DNA from: Ignavibacteriota bacterium
GTDB taxonomy: Bacteria > Bacteroidota > Ignavibacteria > Ignavibacteriales > Melioribacteraceae
NCBI GenBank assembly: GCA_016708125.1
Contig: JADJGF010000001.1
Coordinates: forward strand, 496,001 to 560,000
Reading direction: 5' to 3'
DNA length: 64,000 bases
Made by a program: the position numbers and the translations under genes. Below, one piece after another: positions 17,286 through 26,783 of this stretch (positions are counted from its first letter, which is position 1; each line of letters opens with the position of its first letter). Under the pieces are notes generated by a model, which was not told the origin of the DNA, made no database searches, and saw only the letters and a list, made by a program, of their open reading frames with translations.

Positions 17286-19172
17286 TTATTTCCCAATTTT
17301 CTCCAATTCTTCCCATCTATTAAAAAGATTTTTTACTTTTTCTTGAGCTAAACTTAATTCACTATTTAGTTCGTTTGTTTTAGTTCCGTATTTTTCATAA
17401 AAATCTTCCGAAGAAAATATTTGTTCAATCCTATTTACTTCTACTTCAGCTTTTACAATTTCTTCTTCAATTGTTTCCAACTCTTTCTTTTCTTTCCAAG
17501 TTAATTTTCTTGGTTTCACTTTTTCAACAATTATTTCTTTTTCAACTTTTGGAATAATTTTATTTTCTGCAAAATTTCTACTCGATTTTTTTTCATTATA
17601 ATAATCATAATTTCCTTCGCTAAAATATAATTTTCCATTTTCCTCAAAAGCTAAAATTCCGTTGCAAACTCTATTTAAAAAATATCTATCATGACTTACA
17701 ACCACAACGCATCCGTTAAAAGCCAATAATGCTTCTTCAAGAATTCGCAAAGTTGGCAAATCCAAATCATTTGTGGGTTCATCCAACATTAAAAAGTTAC
17801 CGCCGTTTTTAAGAATTCGCGCAAGTGTTAATCTGCTTTTTTCTCCGCCGGAAAGTCTTCCGACTAAAGTATTAATTCTATCATCAGTAAAGAGAAATCT
17901 TTTTAGATAAGTCCAAACTGTCATTTGCTGATCGCCGAATTTTATAAAATTATTTCCGTCACTAATTGCTTCAATAACTGAATCTTCATCGTTAAGTAAT
18001 AATCGCGATTGATCAACATAATTGAATTTGGTTTTCTCACCGATTAAAATATTTCCTTTATCCGGTTTTACTTCATCGAGTAAGATTTTTAGTAATGTAG
18101 TTTTACCAATTCCGTTTTTACCAATAATTCCAAGTTTTCTATCGGGCGAAAAAATAAAATTTAAGTCATCAATCAATAAATTATTTTCAAAAGAAAAACT
18201 AATATTTTTCAACTCAAGAATTGTATTACCAAGTTTTTCCGGCGGCGGAATTACCAAATCAACATCAAGTTCTACTTCCAAATTTTGCTGGGATGCAATT
18301 TCATAATATGCATCTAAACGACTTTTAGCTTTTGTCCTTCTGGCTCTTGGTCCACGGACAACCCACTCCAATTCTCTACGTAAAAAATTTTGTCGTTTTT
18401 TTTCTTCAACTTCTTTAATTGCTTGTCGTTCCGCTTTGTTTAACAAATAATCTGTATAATTTCCTCTGTGTGAAATAAATTCACCTTGAGATAATTCAAC
18501 AATTCGGTTTGCAATTCTATCAAGAAAATATCTGTCGTGAGTTACAAAAATGCAAGTCCCCTTATAATTGCTTAAATAATTTTCAATCCATTCAATTGAT
18601 TCAGTATCAAGATGATTTGTAGGTTCATCTAAAATTAATAAATCTGGCTGGGCTATAATTGATCGGCACAAAGCAACTCTTCTCTTTTCGCCGCCGGATA
18701 AAGTTTGAATATCTCTATTTCCATCCGGAGCATTTAAAGATTGTAGAAGCTGTTTAATTTTGTTTTCTAAATTCCAGCCATCCAAAAATTGAATTTTTTC
18801 TTCAAGCAAAAATCTTCGCGGTGAATCAAAACTTAATTTTTCGTATTCATCAATTAATTTTAAAATATTTTCCGCACCAATTAATATATTTTGAAAAACA
18901 TTTTTTGTATAATCTAAAGTAAATTCTTGAGTTAAAAATCCCACTACAAGCTCTTTTCTTTTTGCAATATTTCCGGCATCCGGTTTTAAAACATCAGAAA
19001 TAATTTTTAAGAATGTTGATTTTCCGGCACCGTTTCTTCCGACTAATCCAATGCGATCACCCTCATGAATACTAAGCGAAGCTTTATTTAAAACAATTTG
19101 TTCACCGTAATGAACTTCAAGGTCCATCGCGGTTAAAATTACAGAACTAATATTATTTTCCATTGTACTCAT
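17286..19172 (-). CDS. uup: ABC-F family ATPase (Uup type)
   Basis: A 628-residue soluble protein with two ABC domains and no membrane segment, as in ABC-F factors that act on ribosomes. First domain: Walker A GRNGAGKST, signature LSGGEKRRVAL, Walker B LLILDEPTNHLD. Second domain: GKNGIGKTT, LSGGEKSRLTL, FLMLDEPTNDLD. The interdomain linker (about 240-300) is basic and helical. After the second domain comes a charged region and a C-terminal coiled coil (from KPRKLTWKEKKELE to the end), the Uup hallmark. Uup helps ribosome-associated and DNA-related processes in E. coli. A second methionine, three codons in, is a possible start. Confidence 0.9.
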   Translation of the reverse strand: MSTMENNISSVILTAMDLEVHYGEQIVLNKASLSIHEGDRIGLVGRNGAGKSTFLKIISDVLKPDAGNIAKRKELVVGFLTQEFTLDYTKNVFQNILIGAENILKLIDEYEKLSFDSPRRFLLEEKIQFLDGWNLENKIKQLLQSLNAPDGNRDIQTLSGGEKRRVALCRSIIAQPDLLILDEPTNHLDTESIEWIENYLSNYKGTCIFVTHDRYFLDRIANRIVELSQGEFISHRGNYTDYLLNKAERQAIKEVEEKKRQNFLRRELEWVVRGPRARRTKAKSRLDAYYEIASQQNLEVELDVDLVIPPPEKLGNTILELKNISFSFENNLLIDDLNFIFSPDRKLGIIGKNGIGKTTLLKILLDEVKPDKGNILIGEKTKFNYVDQSRLLLNDEDSVIEAISDGNNFIKFGDQQMTVWTYLKRFLFTDDRINTLVGRLSGGEKSRLTLARILKNGGNFLMLDEPTNDLDLPTLRILEEALLAFNGCVVVVSHDRYFLNRVCNGILAFEENGKLYFSEGNYDYYNEKKSSRNFAENKIIPKVEKEIIVEKVKPRKLTWKEKKELETIEEEIVKAEVEVNRIEQIFSSEDFYEKYGTKTNELNSELSLAQEKVKNLFNRWEELEKIGK

Positions 19173-19256
19173 TTTAAAAGTGGAGTGAAATATAACTAAG
19201 AATTAGATTTAAGATGAAAGATATGAGATAAAAGATTTTATAATTTTTTCACTTTT

Positions 19257-19272
19257 TCCGTTAGCTAACGGA
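19257..19272. repeat. 16-bp perfect palindrome at the mtgA stop
   Basis: TCCGTTAGCTAACGGA is fully self-complementary and includes the mtgA stop codon TAG (19265-19267). Its core TTAGCTAACGGAT recurs at 44927-44939, so it is probably a copy of a short dispersed repeat. Confidence 0.55.
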
Positions 19273-19972
19273 TTTTCACTTTTGACTGCTCTTCCAAAAT
19301 TCCTTTTCCCAATTGCCTCATTTGTCTTTGAATCCACAAAACTCTACGCTGTCTGTAATTTGTTAATGTATTGACTTTATATTTTTTTGGATTTGGCAAA
19401 ACCGCTGCCAGCATTGCTGAATTCTTATTTGTTAGTTGATTTGCATTTCGCTTAAAATATTTTTTTGCCGCAGATTGAACTCCGTAAACATTTTCACCAA
19501 ACTCGGCAATGTTTAAATAAACTTCCAAAATTCTTTCCTTCGACCAAATTAATTCTAAAAGCAATGTAAAATAAACTTCCAAACCTTTTCTTATGAAACT
19601 TTTATCAGACCAAAGAAATAAATTTTTTGCAGTTTGCTGAGTAATAGTACTAGCGCCTCTTGTTATTTTACTATTCTTATTTCTTTTTAGTGCTTTCTCA
19701 ATTGATTGGAGATCAAAACCAAAGTGATTAAAAAATTTTTGATCTTCCGCTGCAATTACCGCAAGTTTTGCTGAGTTCGAAATTTCATCGTAATCAACCC
19801 AATCATAAATTAACGGCTCAAAATTCTCATTAATTATATTTGATATTCTTTGCTGAGTCATAAAAGAAGAAGTTGGAATTGGAAGGAAACGAAAAATTCC
19901 TACAGTTAGAATTGTTGTAACAAAATAAAATAATATAAATGAAAAAAAAACTTTCCAGATTTTCTTCAGCAT
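19265..19972 (-). CDS. mtgA: Monofunctional peptidoglycan glycosyltransferase
   Basis: A 235-residue inner-membrane enzyme that polymerises lipid II into glycan strands. One N-terminal membrane anchor (about 8-28) is followed by the GT51 domain: the catalytic glutamate lies in AAEDQKFFNHFGFD (E76), with GASTITQQTAKNLF, LELIWSKERILEVYLN and GVQSAAKKYF all present. There is no transpeptidase domain, which separates it from class A PBPs. The stop codon falls in a palindrome, so the last few residues may come from an inserted repeat. Confidence 0.93.
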   Translation of the reverse strand: MLKKIWKVFFSFILFYFVTTILTVGIFRFLPIPTSSFMTQQRISNIINENFEPLIYDWVDYDEISNSAKLAVIAAEDQKFFNHFGFDLQSIEKALKRNKNSKITRGASTITQQTAKNLFLWSDKSFIRKGLEVYFTLLLELIWSKERILEVYLNIAEFGENVYGVQSAAKKYFKRNANQLTNKNSAMLAAVLPNPKKYKVNTLTNYRQRRVLWIQRQMRQLGKGILEEQSKVKIR

Positions 19973-20121
19973 AAGAATTTTAAATTTTTATTTTCTGAAA
20001 AATAATGTTTTCAAAAATCATTTCTAAATTTTGATGAATTTATAATTTAGATTATGATATATCCACACGGTATGATTTTTATTTTCTAATAATGAAATAA
20101 AATTAATCTAAATTAAATAAA

Positions 20122-20619
20122 TTAAGAAAAAATAGCTGGAAAAATTGTTAGGTAATAATTTGAACAATGTACAAATGTGATTAGTAAAATTTCTTTATTA
20201 TTTAGTTTTTCAAAATTCTCATTGGATGTAATTGAGAATTCGTAATTAAATTTATTCCATTTCATAATTGGTTGGATTGCCAACAATTCTTGATCATTTT
20301 CATCCAAAACAAGATAATTACTTTTAACTATTCCTTTATGCTTGAAAAAATAATGATTTACTTTTTTTTCAAGTTTTGATGTTATTACAATATTTCCATT
20401 CCAACTCATGGTAAAACTTAAATAAATTTTGTCGCTGTCTTTAACTTCAACGGTTGTTCCTAGAAATCCCTTTGGTTCAATCTTAAGTTGCTTATTAGTC
20501 AATTCTGCATTAGCTTTTAACGAATACCAATGTTCGTAAATTAATTTGCCAAGAAGTTTTTCATCATATGTTAGAGAAAAATTTTTTGAGTTATCTGCTT
20601 TAACTTTGTATTCAGCCAT
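20122..20619 (-). CDS. Hypothetical protein
   Basis: A 165-residue protein with no signal peptide or clear membrane segment. The sequence reads as mostly beta strands with phenylalanine and tyrosine at regular places (KIYLSFTMSWNGNIVITSKL, YEFSITSN) and a hydrophobic C-terminus (ILLITFVHCSNYYLTIFPAIF). I recognise no family. It lies 21 bp after the FAD subunit gene of the molybdenum hydroxylase and may be the last gene of that unit, though nothing in it suggests a link. An ordinary ATG start is present. Confidence 0.6.
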   Translation of the reverse strand: MAEYKVKADNSKNFSLTYDEKLLGKLIYEHWYSLKANAELTNKQLKIEPKGFLGTTVEVKDSDKIYLSFTMSWNGNIVITSKLEKKVNHYFFKHKGIVKSNYLVLDENDQELLAIQPIMKWNKFNYEFSITSNENFEKLNNKEILLITFVHCSNYYLTIFPAIFS

Positions 20620-20640
20620 TTTAATTCCAAAATAATTTAA

Positions 20641-21609
20641 CTAAATAAATTCAAATAATAATTTTTTTACCAAATTTTTTGCCAATTGAATTTTATAAGA
20701 ATTCATTTCTAATGCCTCTGATTTAGTAAATGCTAACGAAGATAATTTCTCAATATTATTTTCATCAATATTAAAATTACTTAATGCAGCATTAACTTTT
20801 TCTTCTTCCCACGGAATTGGAGCAACTCCGCCGAAAGTTATTTTTCCGGATTTTATAATATTGTTTTCGATTTCAAAAGCTCCGGCAATACTAACTAAAG
20901 CAAAATCCCAAGCTCCTCTTTCTTTCACTTTTATATATTTTGAAATTTTGTTTGATGTTTTTGGAATAATAATCTCGGTTAAAATTTCTCCGTCTTTCAA
21001 AATATTTTCTTTTTGATCATTTACATTTGGCAGTACAAAAAAGTCTTTCGTCGGAATTACTTTTTCTGATTTTCCATCTGAAATTTTAAATTTTGCATTT
21101 AAAGCTAAAAGTGCAACTGCAGAATCTGAAGGATGAACAATGTAACAAGGTCCTCCGCCAACAATACAATGGTATTTATTATTTCCGGTTACCGCAAAGC
21201 AAGTATCGCCGCCTTTGCGTATGCAATCAAAATCTCCTCTAAAATAAAAGCAACGCGGGCGCTGACAAATATTTCCGCCGATTGTTCCAACGTTTCTTAA
21301 TTGCAGAGTTGCAATTTCTTTTACTGCTTGATACAATAAATTGAATTCTTTTTTTACAATTTCACTTTTTTCAATTTCACTTAATTTTGTAAGTGCACCA
21401 ATTATTAAGCCTTCTTTATCATCTAATTTTATGTAACTAAGTGATTTGATATTTTTCAAATTTACCAATTGCTTCGGCGAAAAAATATCATCTTTAATCA
21501 ATCCTAAAACATCAGTACCACCGGCATATAAAATTGAATCATTATTTTTTTGCAAATATTTTGCCGCTGATGCAATATTTTCCGGCTGCATATATTCAAA
21601 ATTGTTCAT
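20641..21609 (-). CDS. Molybdenum hydroxylase FAD-binding subunit (PaoB/YagS-like)
   Basis: A 322-residue subunit carrying FAD between the iron-sulfur clusters and the electron acceptor. The FAD motifs YAGGTDVLG and LRNVGTIGGNIC are present. Between the two FAD regions is a cysteine-rich insertion with C115, C120, C129, C137, C148 and C155, which matches the extra [4Fe-4S]-binding loop of PaoB-type subunits. The frame starts with TTG at 21621, but GAGGA at 21613-21617 is ideally placed for the ATG at 21609, so that start is used. It lies directly after the large subunit, whose stop overlaps the ribosome site. Substrate is not predictable; an aldehyde is the reading by analogy. Confidence 0.85.
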   Translation of the reverse strand: MNNFEYMQPENIASAAKYLQKNNDSILYAGGTDVLGLIKDDIFSPKQLVNLKNIKSLSYIKLDDKEGLIIGALTKLSEIEKSEIVKKEFNLLYQAVKEIATLQLRNVGTIGGNICQRPRCFYFRGDFDCIRKGGDTCFAVTGNNKYHCIVGGGPCYIVHPSDSAVALLALNAKFKISDGKSEKVIPTKDFFVLPNVNDQKENILKDGEILTEIIIPKTSNKISKYIKVKERGAWDFALVSIAGAFEIENNIIKSGKITFGGVAPIPWEEEKVNAALSNFNIDENNIEKLSSLAFTKSEALEMNSYKIQLAKNLVKKLLFEFI

Positions 21610-21617
21610 ACAATTCC

Positions 21618-23900
21618 TCAATTTTTATAAAGTACATTTATAATTTTATCTGGAGTAATCGGCAGACTTTTTATTCTAATACCAATTGCATTGTAAATTG
21701 CGTTTGCAATTGCCGCCGCAGTTGGAATTATTGCCGGTTCGCCGATTCCTTTAACTCCCATATTGTTAGCTTGTTCATCCATTTCATTAACTATTACAAT
21801 TTCTATTTCGGTCGGCGTATCAAGCATTGTGGGAATTTTATAATCATGCATATTTGGGTTTAACATTTTTCCATAATCTTCATCCATAATTCTTTCTTCG
21901 GTTAACGCAAAACCCAATCCTTGTATAATTCCGCCGTGAAATTGATTTTCAAGTGTTTGGCGATTTAGTGTTCTTCCGATATCATGAGCGGCAACAATTT
22001 TATTAACTTTTACATTTCCGGTTAAAGTATCAACTTCAACTTTTGCAAATTGAGCCCCAAATGTTTGCGCAACAAGTCCTTGAACATTTTCTTCACGAGA
22101 ACCTTTTGTAAATAATGTTTCATCATCAACTTGTTTAGCAATTTCTTCGATGTTAATTAATTTTTTATTTTCGGATGAAAAAATTCCTTCAGAATAATTT
22201 AATTTATCTTCAGAAATATTAGTCAACGCCGAAGCTGCCGAAAATAATTTTTTCTTCATTTTTTCTGCTGCATCTCTAACTGCCGGTGAAATTGAAGGAG
22301 CTGTTGTACTTCCTCCGCTTGATGGACCAAAAGGATAATCAGTATTTCCCAAATGAACTTTAATTTTATTTAACGGAATTTCCAAAATTTCCGCTGCAAT
22401 TTGGGATATAAAAGTATAAGTTCCGGTTCCAATATCTTGCGTGCCGGAATAAACATGAACAATTCCATCTTTTTCAATTTTCATATTTGCATGTGCGGGT
22501 GGACCGCCGCCTCCCCACCAAATTTGTGATGCCATTCCAATTCCGGTTTTTAAATATCCCTCAACTTTTCCCGGAATTTTGTTTCTATCTTTCCATCCAA
22601 TTTTTTCTGCACCAATTTTATACGCTTCTCTCAATTTCTTAGAAGTATAACTCGCTCCCCAAACTTGATCTTTCTCCGCATAATTTTTTAATCTAAATTC
22701 AATCGGGTCCATTCCAATTTTTTCTGCCGCATCATCCATAATAGAATCAAGTGCAAAAGTTCCTTGAACATGCCCGGGCGCTCTAAAAGCTCTTCCTCTT
22801 CCGGTATTTGTAAAAATGCTGTAATCAACAGTTTTTACATTTGGAATTTGATACATACTTCTTGCGGGCCAACTGCATCCGCCGCCGTTCGGATAAGCTC
22901 CAACATTTGCAATTGAATTATGACTTAATGCTGAAATTGTTCCGTCTTTTTTTATTCCTAACTTTAATGTTTGTTTTGAGTCTGGGCGATTGCCAACTGC
23001 CAAATTCATTTCTTTTCTATCTAAAACAATTTTAACCGGGCGGTTTAATTTTTTAGATAAAATTGCTGCCATCAATGTATATTTTCCGGCTTCCAGCTTG
23101 CTGCCAAACCCGCCGCCCATATACTCTTTTATTACTTGTACATTTTCTTCTTTCAATCCCAAAGATTTTGCAATTGAATTTCTAACTTCAAAAATTCCTT
23201 GCGTAGAATCCCAAATTTTTAATTTTTCACCTTCCCAATTTACAACACTGCAATGAACTTCCGTTGGATTGTGAATTGCAATTTGCGTTGTAAATGTATC
23301 TTCAATAATTAATTCAGATTGCTCAAAACCCTCATCAATATTGCCTCTTGAGTATTCATCCGGTTTTTCTCTGCTGATATTTCCGGTTTCATGAATTTTT
23401 AGATTTTCAGATTTTAGAGATTTTTCCGCATCAACTTCAAAAGGTAATTTTTCAAAACTTACAATTATTTTTTTTGCAGCTTCATCTGCGGCTTTTTGGG
23501 AAACTGCACAAACACACGCAATTTCGTCTCCTTCATATCTAACAATTGGATCAAATAATTTGCTGATGCCATACCAACTATATTCTTGAGAATTTTCAAA
23601 AGTTAAAATTTCTAAAACTCCTTCTGAGTTTTTTGCTTTTGAAATATCTATACTTTTTATTTTTCCATGCGGAATTTCTGAACGAAGAATTTTTCCATAA
23701 ACCATATTTGGTAAATTTATATCAAATGTATAAACAGCTTTTCCGCTTACCTTAGCATATCCATCGTATCTTGGAATTTTCTTCCCAATATATTTTAAAT
23801 CTTTATTTGGAGGAAGTTGTTTGTAGTTTTCATCAGAAACTTCTCCGATTTTTTCTACAAAATCTTCTTCAAAAAAATATTTGGATTTTTTAATTGACAT
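21618..23900 (-). CDS. Molybdenum hydroxylase, molybdopterin-binding subunit
   Basis: A 760-residue catalytic subunit of the xanthine dehydrogenase/aldehyde oxidoreductase family. Cofactor-binding motifs are present: GGGFGSKLEAGKY, GRGRAFRAPGHVQG, GTQDIGTGTYTF and the C-terminal GVKGIGEPAIIP, whose glutamate (about E721) is the catalytic base of the family. It has no signal peptide and is probably exported folded with the small subunit. The frame is open to 23918 from a TTG, but GGAGG five bases before the ATG at 23900 decides the start. Gene order small-large-medium differs from paoABC of E. coli (small-medium-large). Confidence 0.88.
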   Translation of the reverse strand: MSIKKSKYFFEEDFVEKIGEVSDENYKQLPPNKDLKYIGKKIPRYDGYAKVSGKAVYTFDINLPNMVYGKILRSEIPHGKIKSIDISKAKNSEGVLEILTFENSQEYSWYGISKLFDPIVRYEGDEIACVCAVSQKAADEAAKKIIVSFEKLPFEVDAEKSLKSENLKIHETGNISREKPDEYSRGNIDEGFEQSELIIEDTFTTQIAIHNPTEVHCSVVNWEGEKLKIWDSTQGIFEVRNSIAKSLGLKEENVQVIKEYMGGGFGSKLEAGKYTLMAAILSKKLNRPVKIVLDRKEMNLAVGNRPDSKQTLKLGIKKDGTISALSHNSIANVGAYPNGGGCSWPARSMYQIPNVKTVDYSIFTNTGRGRAFRAPGHVQGTFALDSIMDDAAEKIGMDPIEFRLKNYAEKDQVWGASYTSKKLREAYKIGAEKIGWKDRNKIPGKVEGYLKTGIGMASQIWWGGGGPPAHANMKIEKDGIVHVYSGTQDIGTGTYTFISQIAAEILEIPLNKIKVHLGNTDYPFGPSSGGSTTAPSISPAVRDAAEKMKKKLFSAASALTNISEDKLNYSEGIFSSENKKLINIEEIAKQVDDETLFTKGSREENVQGLVAQTFGAQFAKVEVDTLTGNVKVNKIVAAHDIGRTLNRQTLENQFHGGIIQGLGFALTEERIMDEDYGKMLNPNMHDYKIPTMLDTPTEIEIVIVNEMDEQANNMGVKGIGEPAIIPTAAAIANAIYNAIGIRIKSLPITPDKIINVLYKN

Positions 23901-23914
23901 TATTCCTCCGCAAA

Positions 23915-24523
23915 TCAAATTTTCTTTGTAATTGCATCTTTTACTGAATCAAATATTTTTGGATAAGCTCCGCATCTGCATAAGTTTCCCGACATTCCAT
24001 TTTTAATTTCGTCATCGCTTGGATTCGGATTATTTTTCAACAAAGCATAGGCAGAAATTATTTGTCCCGGCGTACAAAATCCGCATTGCAATCCATCGTT
24101 ATCTACAAAGGATTTTTGAACTTCATGTAATTCATGATTATTTAAAAGTCCTTCAACGGTAATAATTTCAGAACCATCGGCATCCAAAGCCAACATGTGG
24201 CATGAATAGACTGCTTCTCCATTCATTAAAACAGTGCAGCTTCCGCATTCACCTTGATTGCAAACAATTTTTGTTCCGGTTAATTTTAATTCTTCTCTTA
24301 TAAAATCAGCCAATGTGGTATTGGGTTTTACGCTTTTTGATATTTTTTTGCCGTTAACTTTTAAAGTTAATTTTATTTTCCCTTCAATTGAATCTGAAAT
24401 TTCTTTGGGAAGATTTTTTGCATTTAAAGTCGGATTTATCGCATAAGCTCCAACAATTCCCGAGCTAATTCCTTTAATAAATTTTCTTCGTGATGAATCG
24501 ATGGGTTTGTCTGATTTTTTCAT
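23915..24523 (-). CDS. Molybdenum hydroxylase [2Fe-2S] subunit with Tat signal
   Basis: A 202-residue subunit. Residues 1-36 form a twin-arginine signal (SSRRKFIKG, with R12 and R13, then a hydrophobic stretch), so the enzyme is probably periplasmic. The mature part has a plant-type ferredoxin domain (CNQGECGSCTVL and a fourth cysteine in YSCHM) and a C-terminal all-helical domain with the second cluster (CGFCTPG and CRCG). This arrangement resembles PaoA, the Tat-exported subunit of the E. coli periplasmic aldehyde oxidoreductase. The gene opens the operon; its stop is 11 bases before the ATG of the large subunit. No cofactor-insertion chaperone gene (PaoD/XdhC) is nearby. Confidence 0.9.
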   Translation of the reverse strand: MKKSDKPIDSSRRKFIKGISSGIVGAYAINPTLNAKNLPKEISDSIEGKIKLTLKVNGKKISKSVKPNTTLADFIREELKLTGTKIVCNQGECGSCTVLMNGEAVYSCHMLALDADGSEIITVEGLLNNHELHEVQKSFVDNDGLQCGFCTPGQIISAYALLKNNPNPSDDEIKNGMSGNLCRCGAYPKIFDSVKDAITKKI

Positions 24524-24655
24524 GTAACCTCTTGTGCAAGATGAAATATTGTAAGCAAATTAAAAAGGTGGGATGAAAATTGCAATTAAAATTAAATTTA
24601 ATTTTACCGTGAATTATCTAAGAGAAACTTCTAAAAAATTAAATTAATGGTGCTT

Positions 24656-24690
24656 GTCATCCCGAAGAAGTGAAACGATGAGAGATATCC
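24656..24690 (+). repeat. TGTCAT-type intergenic repeat, fragment
   Basis: TGTCATCCCGAAGAAGTG and then ATGAGAGATATCC form the outline of a widespread type of intergenic repeat. It lies between the hydroxylase operon and the M23 peptidase gene. Related units are at 41043-41073, 43813-43843 and 43860-43905. Confidence 0.45.
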
Positions 24691-24740
24691 AAAATCAATT
24701 TTGTTACGTGAGTTATTAATTATTTTTATGGGATTTTTTT

Positions 24741-25667
24741 CTAAAATTTTATTTCCTCAAACAAATTCGTTTCTTCAAAAATAAAATTCTTGGGATTTAA
24801 CGAAATTCCTTCGTGTCGAACTTCATAATGTAAATGGGGACCGGTTGTTAAATTTCCGGTGTTTCCGGATAATGCAATTAAATCACCTCGTTTAATTTTT
24901 TCACCTTTTTTAACTTCAAACTTTGAAAGATGACCGTAAATTGTTTCATATCCGAAACCGTGAGAAATTTTTATAACTTTTCCGTAACCGTTAAGTTCAC
25001 CGATAAAAGTAACTTTTCCATCTCCGGGAGAAAAAACTTTTTCGCCTATATTTGCTAAAAAATCCAATCCGTGATGCATTCTTTTTTGCTTTAGTATTGG
25101 ATGAAATCTCATTCCAAATCTATCTCCAATTGCACATTTTACCGGACTTACCGCCGGAATTGATTTATATAAATTTTTGTTCTCGCTCAATTTATTTTTT
25201 ATTTCAGAAAAATTTTCTTTTTCAATTTTAATTCCGGTTTCAATTTTATTTACAAAATCATTTATTGAATTGAATTTTACATTTTTCTTATCTAATGATT
25301 TAGTTATCAAATTATTAAATTCAGATCCGCCGATTCCAAATTTTTCATTTTCATTTACCGGAAGATTTACGGCTAATCGTAAAGTATTTTTTTCATCATT
25401 TAGCGAATTAAGTTTTTCGTTTAAGATTTTATATTTTTTTTGAAGTATTATAATTTCATTTTCAAGAACATTGTTATCGGCAAGATTTTTAAGATTTGTA
25501 ATATCAATTGAGCTATTTAATAAAATTTTACTGCTGATAAAAAATGTTAAAATCACAGTTGAAATTATTACAAGTAATAAAATACTCATTACTTTTGAAT
25601 AAATATTTTCTACTTGCACCAGTTTTTGATTATCCGGTGAATAATAGTAAAATTTTTTGATTTTCAT
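24741..25667 (-). CDS. M23 family metallopeptidase
   Basis: A 308-residue cell-wall peptidase. One membrane span (about 26-45) is followed by a coiled coil (about 60-100) and a linker, then the LytM domain from about residue 175. The zinc ligands are intact: HxxxD in MHHGLDF (H198, D202) and the HLH pair (H278-H280), with GYGKVIKISHGFGYETIYGH between. The layout, inner-membrane anchor plus coiled coil plus active LytM, is that of envelope endopeptidases cleaving peptide crosslinks. All catalytic residues are present, so it is probably active rather than an EnvC-like activator. Confidence 0.88.
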   Translation of the reverse strand: MKIKKFYYYSPDNQKLVQVENIYSKVMSILLLVIISTVILTFFISSKILLNSSIDITNLKNLADNNVLENEIIILQKKYKILNEKLNSLNDEKNTLRLAVNLPVNENEKFGIGGSEFNNLITKSLDKKNVKFNSINDFVNKIETGIKIEKENFSEIKNKLSENKNLYKSIPAVSPVKCAIGDRFGMRFHPILKQKRMHHGLDFLANIGEKVFSPGDGKVTFIGELNGYGKVIKISHGFGYETIYGHLSKFEVKKGEKIKRGDLIALSGNTGNLTTGPHLHYEVRHEGISLNPKNFIFEETNLFEEIKF

Positions 25668-25690
25668 TTTTTACAATTGTGAATAGTTAA

Positions 25691-26002
25691 TTAACAAACA
25701 TCCAATTGATTTAGAGGTAATTTCCTCCTTACAATTTCATTAACTAAATTATTGTAAACTTCAGAATCTTCTAACCATTTTTGCGGACTGCAATTTCTTA
25801 CATAACTAATTTTATTTTTGAGGTTTTGAAAAAGTGAAATGTCGTAAATGATAGCTCGTTTTTCTTTTTTATCTAATTTTCTTAAATTTTCTCTATATAG
25901 ATAATTGTAAGTTTTTCTCAAGAAAAAATATGAACATACTAATTGAGAATTATTAAATTTTGAAAGATCTTTTGAAGTTTTATCCAACTCTACTAAATAC
26001 AT
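25691..26002 (-). CDS. Hypothetical protein
   Basis: A 103-residue, lysine- and tyrosine-rich, probably all-helical protein without signal or membrane segment. It contains LVCSYFFLRKTYNYLYRENL and a closing NEIVRRKLPLNQLDV. I recognise no family. It sits 23 bp before the M23 peptidase gene in the same direction, so the two may share a transcript. An ATG start is used and the ribosome site is weak (GAGATG region). Confidence 0.55.
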   Translation of the reverse strand: MYLVELDKTSKDLSKFNNSQLVCSYFFLRKTYNYLYRENLRKLDKKEKRAIIYDISLFQNLKNKISYVRNCSPQKWLEDSEVYNNLVNEIVRRKLPLNQLDVC

Positions 26003-26405
26003 TTCTCATCTCAATTTTTGTGAAATAATATTAATTATTTCATTATTTGTGCCAATTATCACAATCATTAAAATTTAGACCGAAAATTGTGCTTTGCATT
26101 AGAATAAAGTCAAACAAAAATTTATATGAAAATTAAACCTTTGCAATATAATTTTACATGATTTCCATATTCCTTCTAACTTATTGTTTTATAATATTTT
26201 AGTTATTTTTCCGTACCATTTAAATGCAAAATTTCTTGCATGGTTTGATTAAACTCATAATAAGATTTTTTCAGCAATTTATTGTGATTCCTATCATTTC
26301 AACAATTTATTATTTCAATAGATTTGTTTTTAGAAAATGTTTCATTTAAAACTTGATGTGTTTTAAGAAGTGACATTTTTTTTGAGACAATTAAAAAGTT
26401 AAAAT
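26003..26405. other. Intergenic region, 403 bp, no feature seen
   Basis: The stretch between two divergent genes is AT-rich with no convincing open frame, RNA fold or repeat. It must hold the promoters for 25691-26002 and 26406-26687, but I see no clear boxes. Confidence 0.4.
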
Positions 26406-26687
26406 ATGATAAATAAAGAAGTAAATCCCAAACCAATTGAAGCAAAATCAGAAACTATAAAAAGCAAAGATTCTGAAATTTCTTATGAAAAAAAGATTTT
26501 TTCTTCACTTAAAAGTGGAATTTTTGCATTCAGCATAGTTTTAGTAATTAATACTTTTCTAAAATTTTTAGCAATTACTTCAAATTCTGTCGTAAGTTTT
26601 GAACTAACTTCAAATGATTTAATTTTTTCAATTTGGGCTTTTATCATATTTTCATTTATTGAATTAGCTCACCGATTCAAATCATAA
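26406..26687 (+). CDS. Small membrane protein, unknown function
   Basis: A 93-residue protein with a charged N-terminus (residues 1-35) and two hydrophobic segments (IFAFSIVLVINTFLKFL, about 38-54, and LIFSIWAFIIFSFIEL, about 72-87), ending in HRFKS. I recognise no family. It lies 97 bp before purL. The ATG at 26406 is the only reasonable start; there is no strong ribosome site. Because the frame is short and its codon use is unremarkable, the call rests on the clean two-span pattern. Confidence 0.5.
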   Translation: MINKEVNPKPIEAKSETIKSKDSEISYEKKIFSSLKSGIFAFSIVLVINTFLKFLAITSNSVVSFELTSNDLIFSIWAFIIFSFIELAHRFKS

Positions 26688-26783
26688 CAAAATTTTCACT
26701 TCACCAAAAATTTGTTTTTTCTTCATCTAAGAAAAAAAAAATTTATCTTTACACTTTAATTTAATCAATTCAAAAAAATCCTT

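Noticed and set aside
24541..24740. Small RNA gene between the hydroxylase operon and the M23 gene
   Set aside because: The conspicuous part is better explained as a TGTCAT-type repeat, and no promoter-terminator pair was seen.
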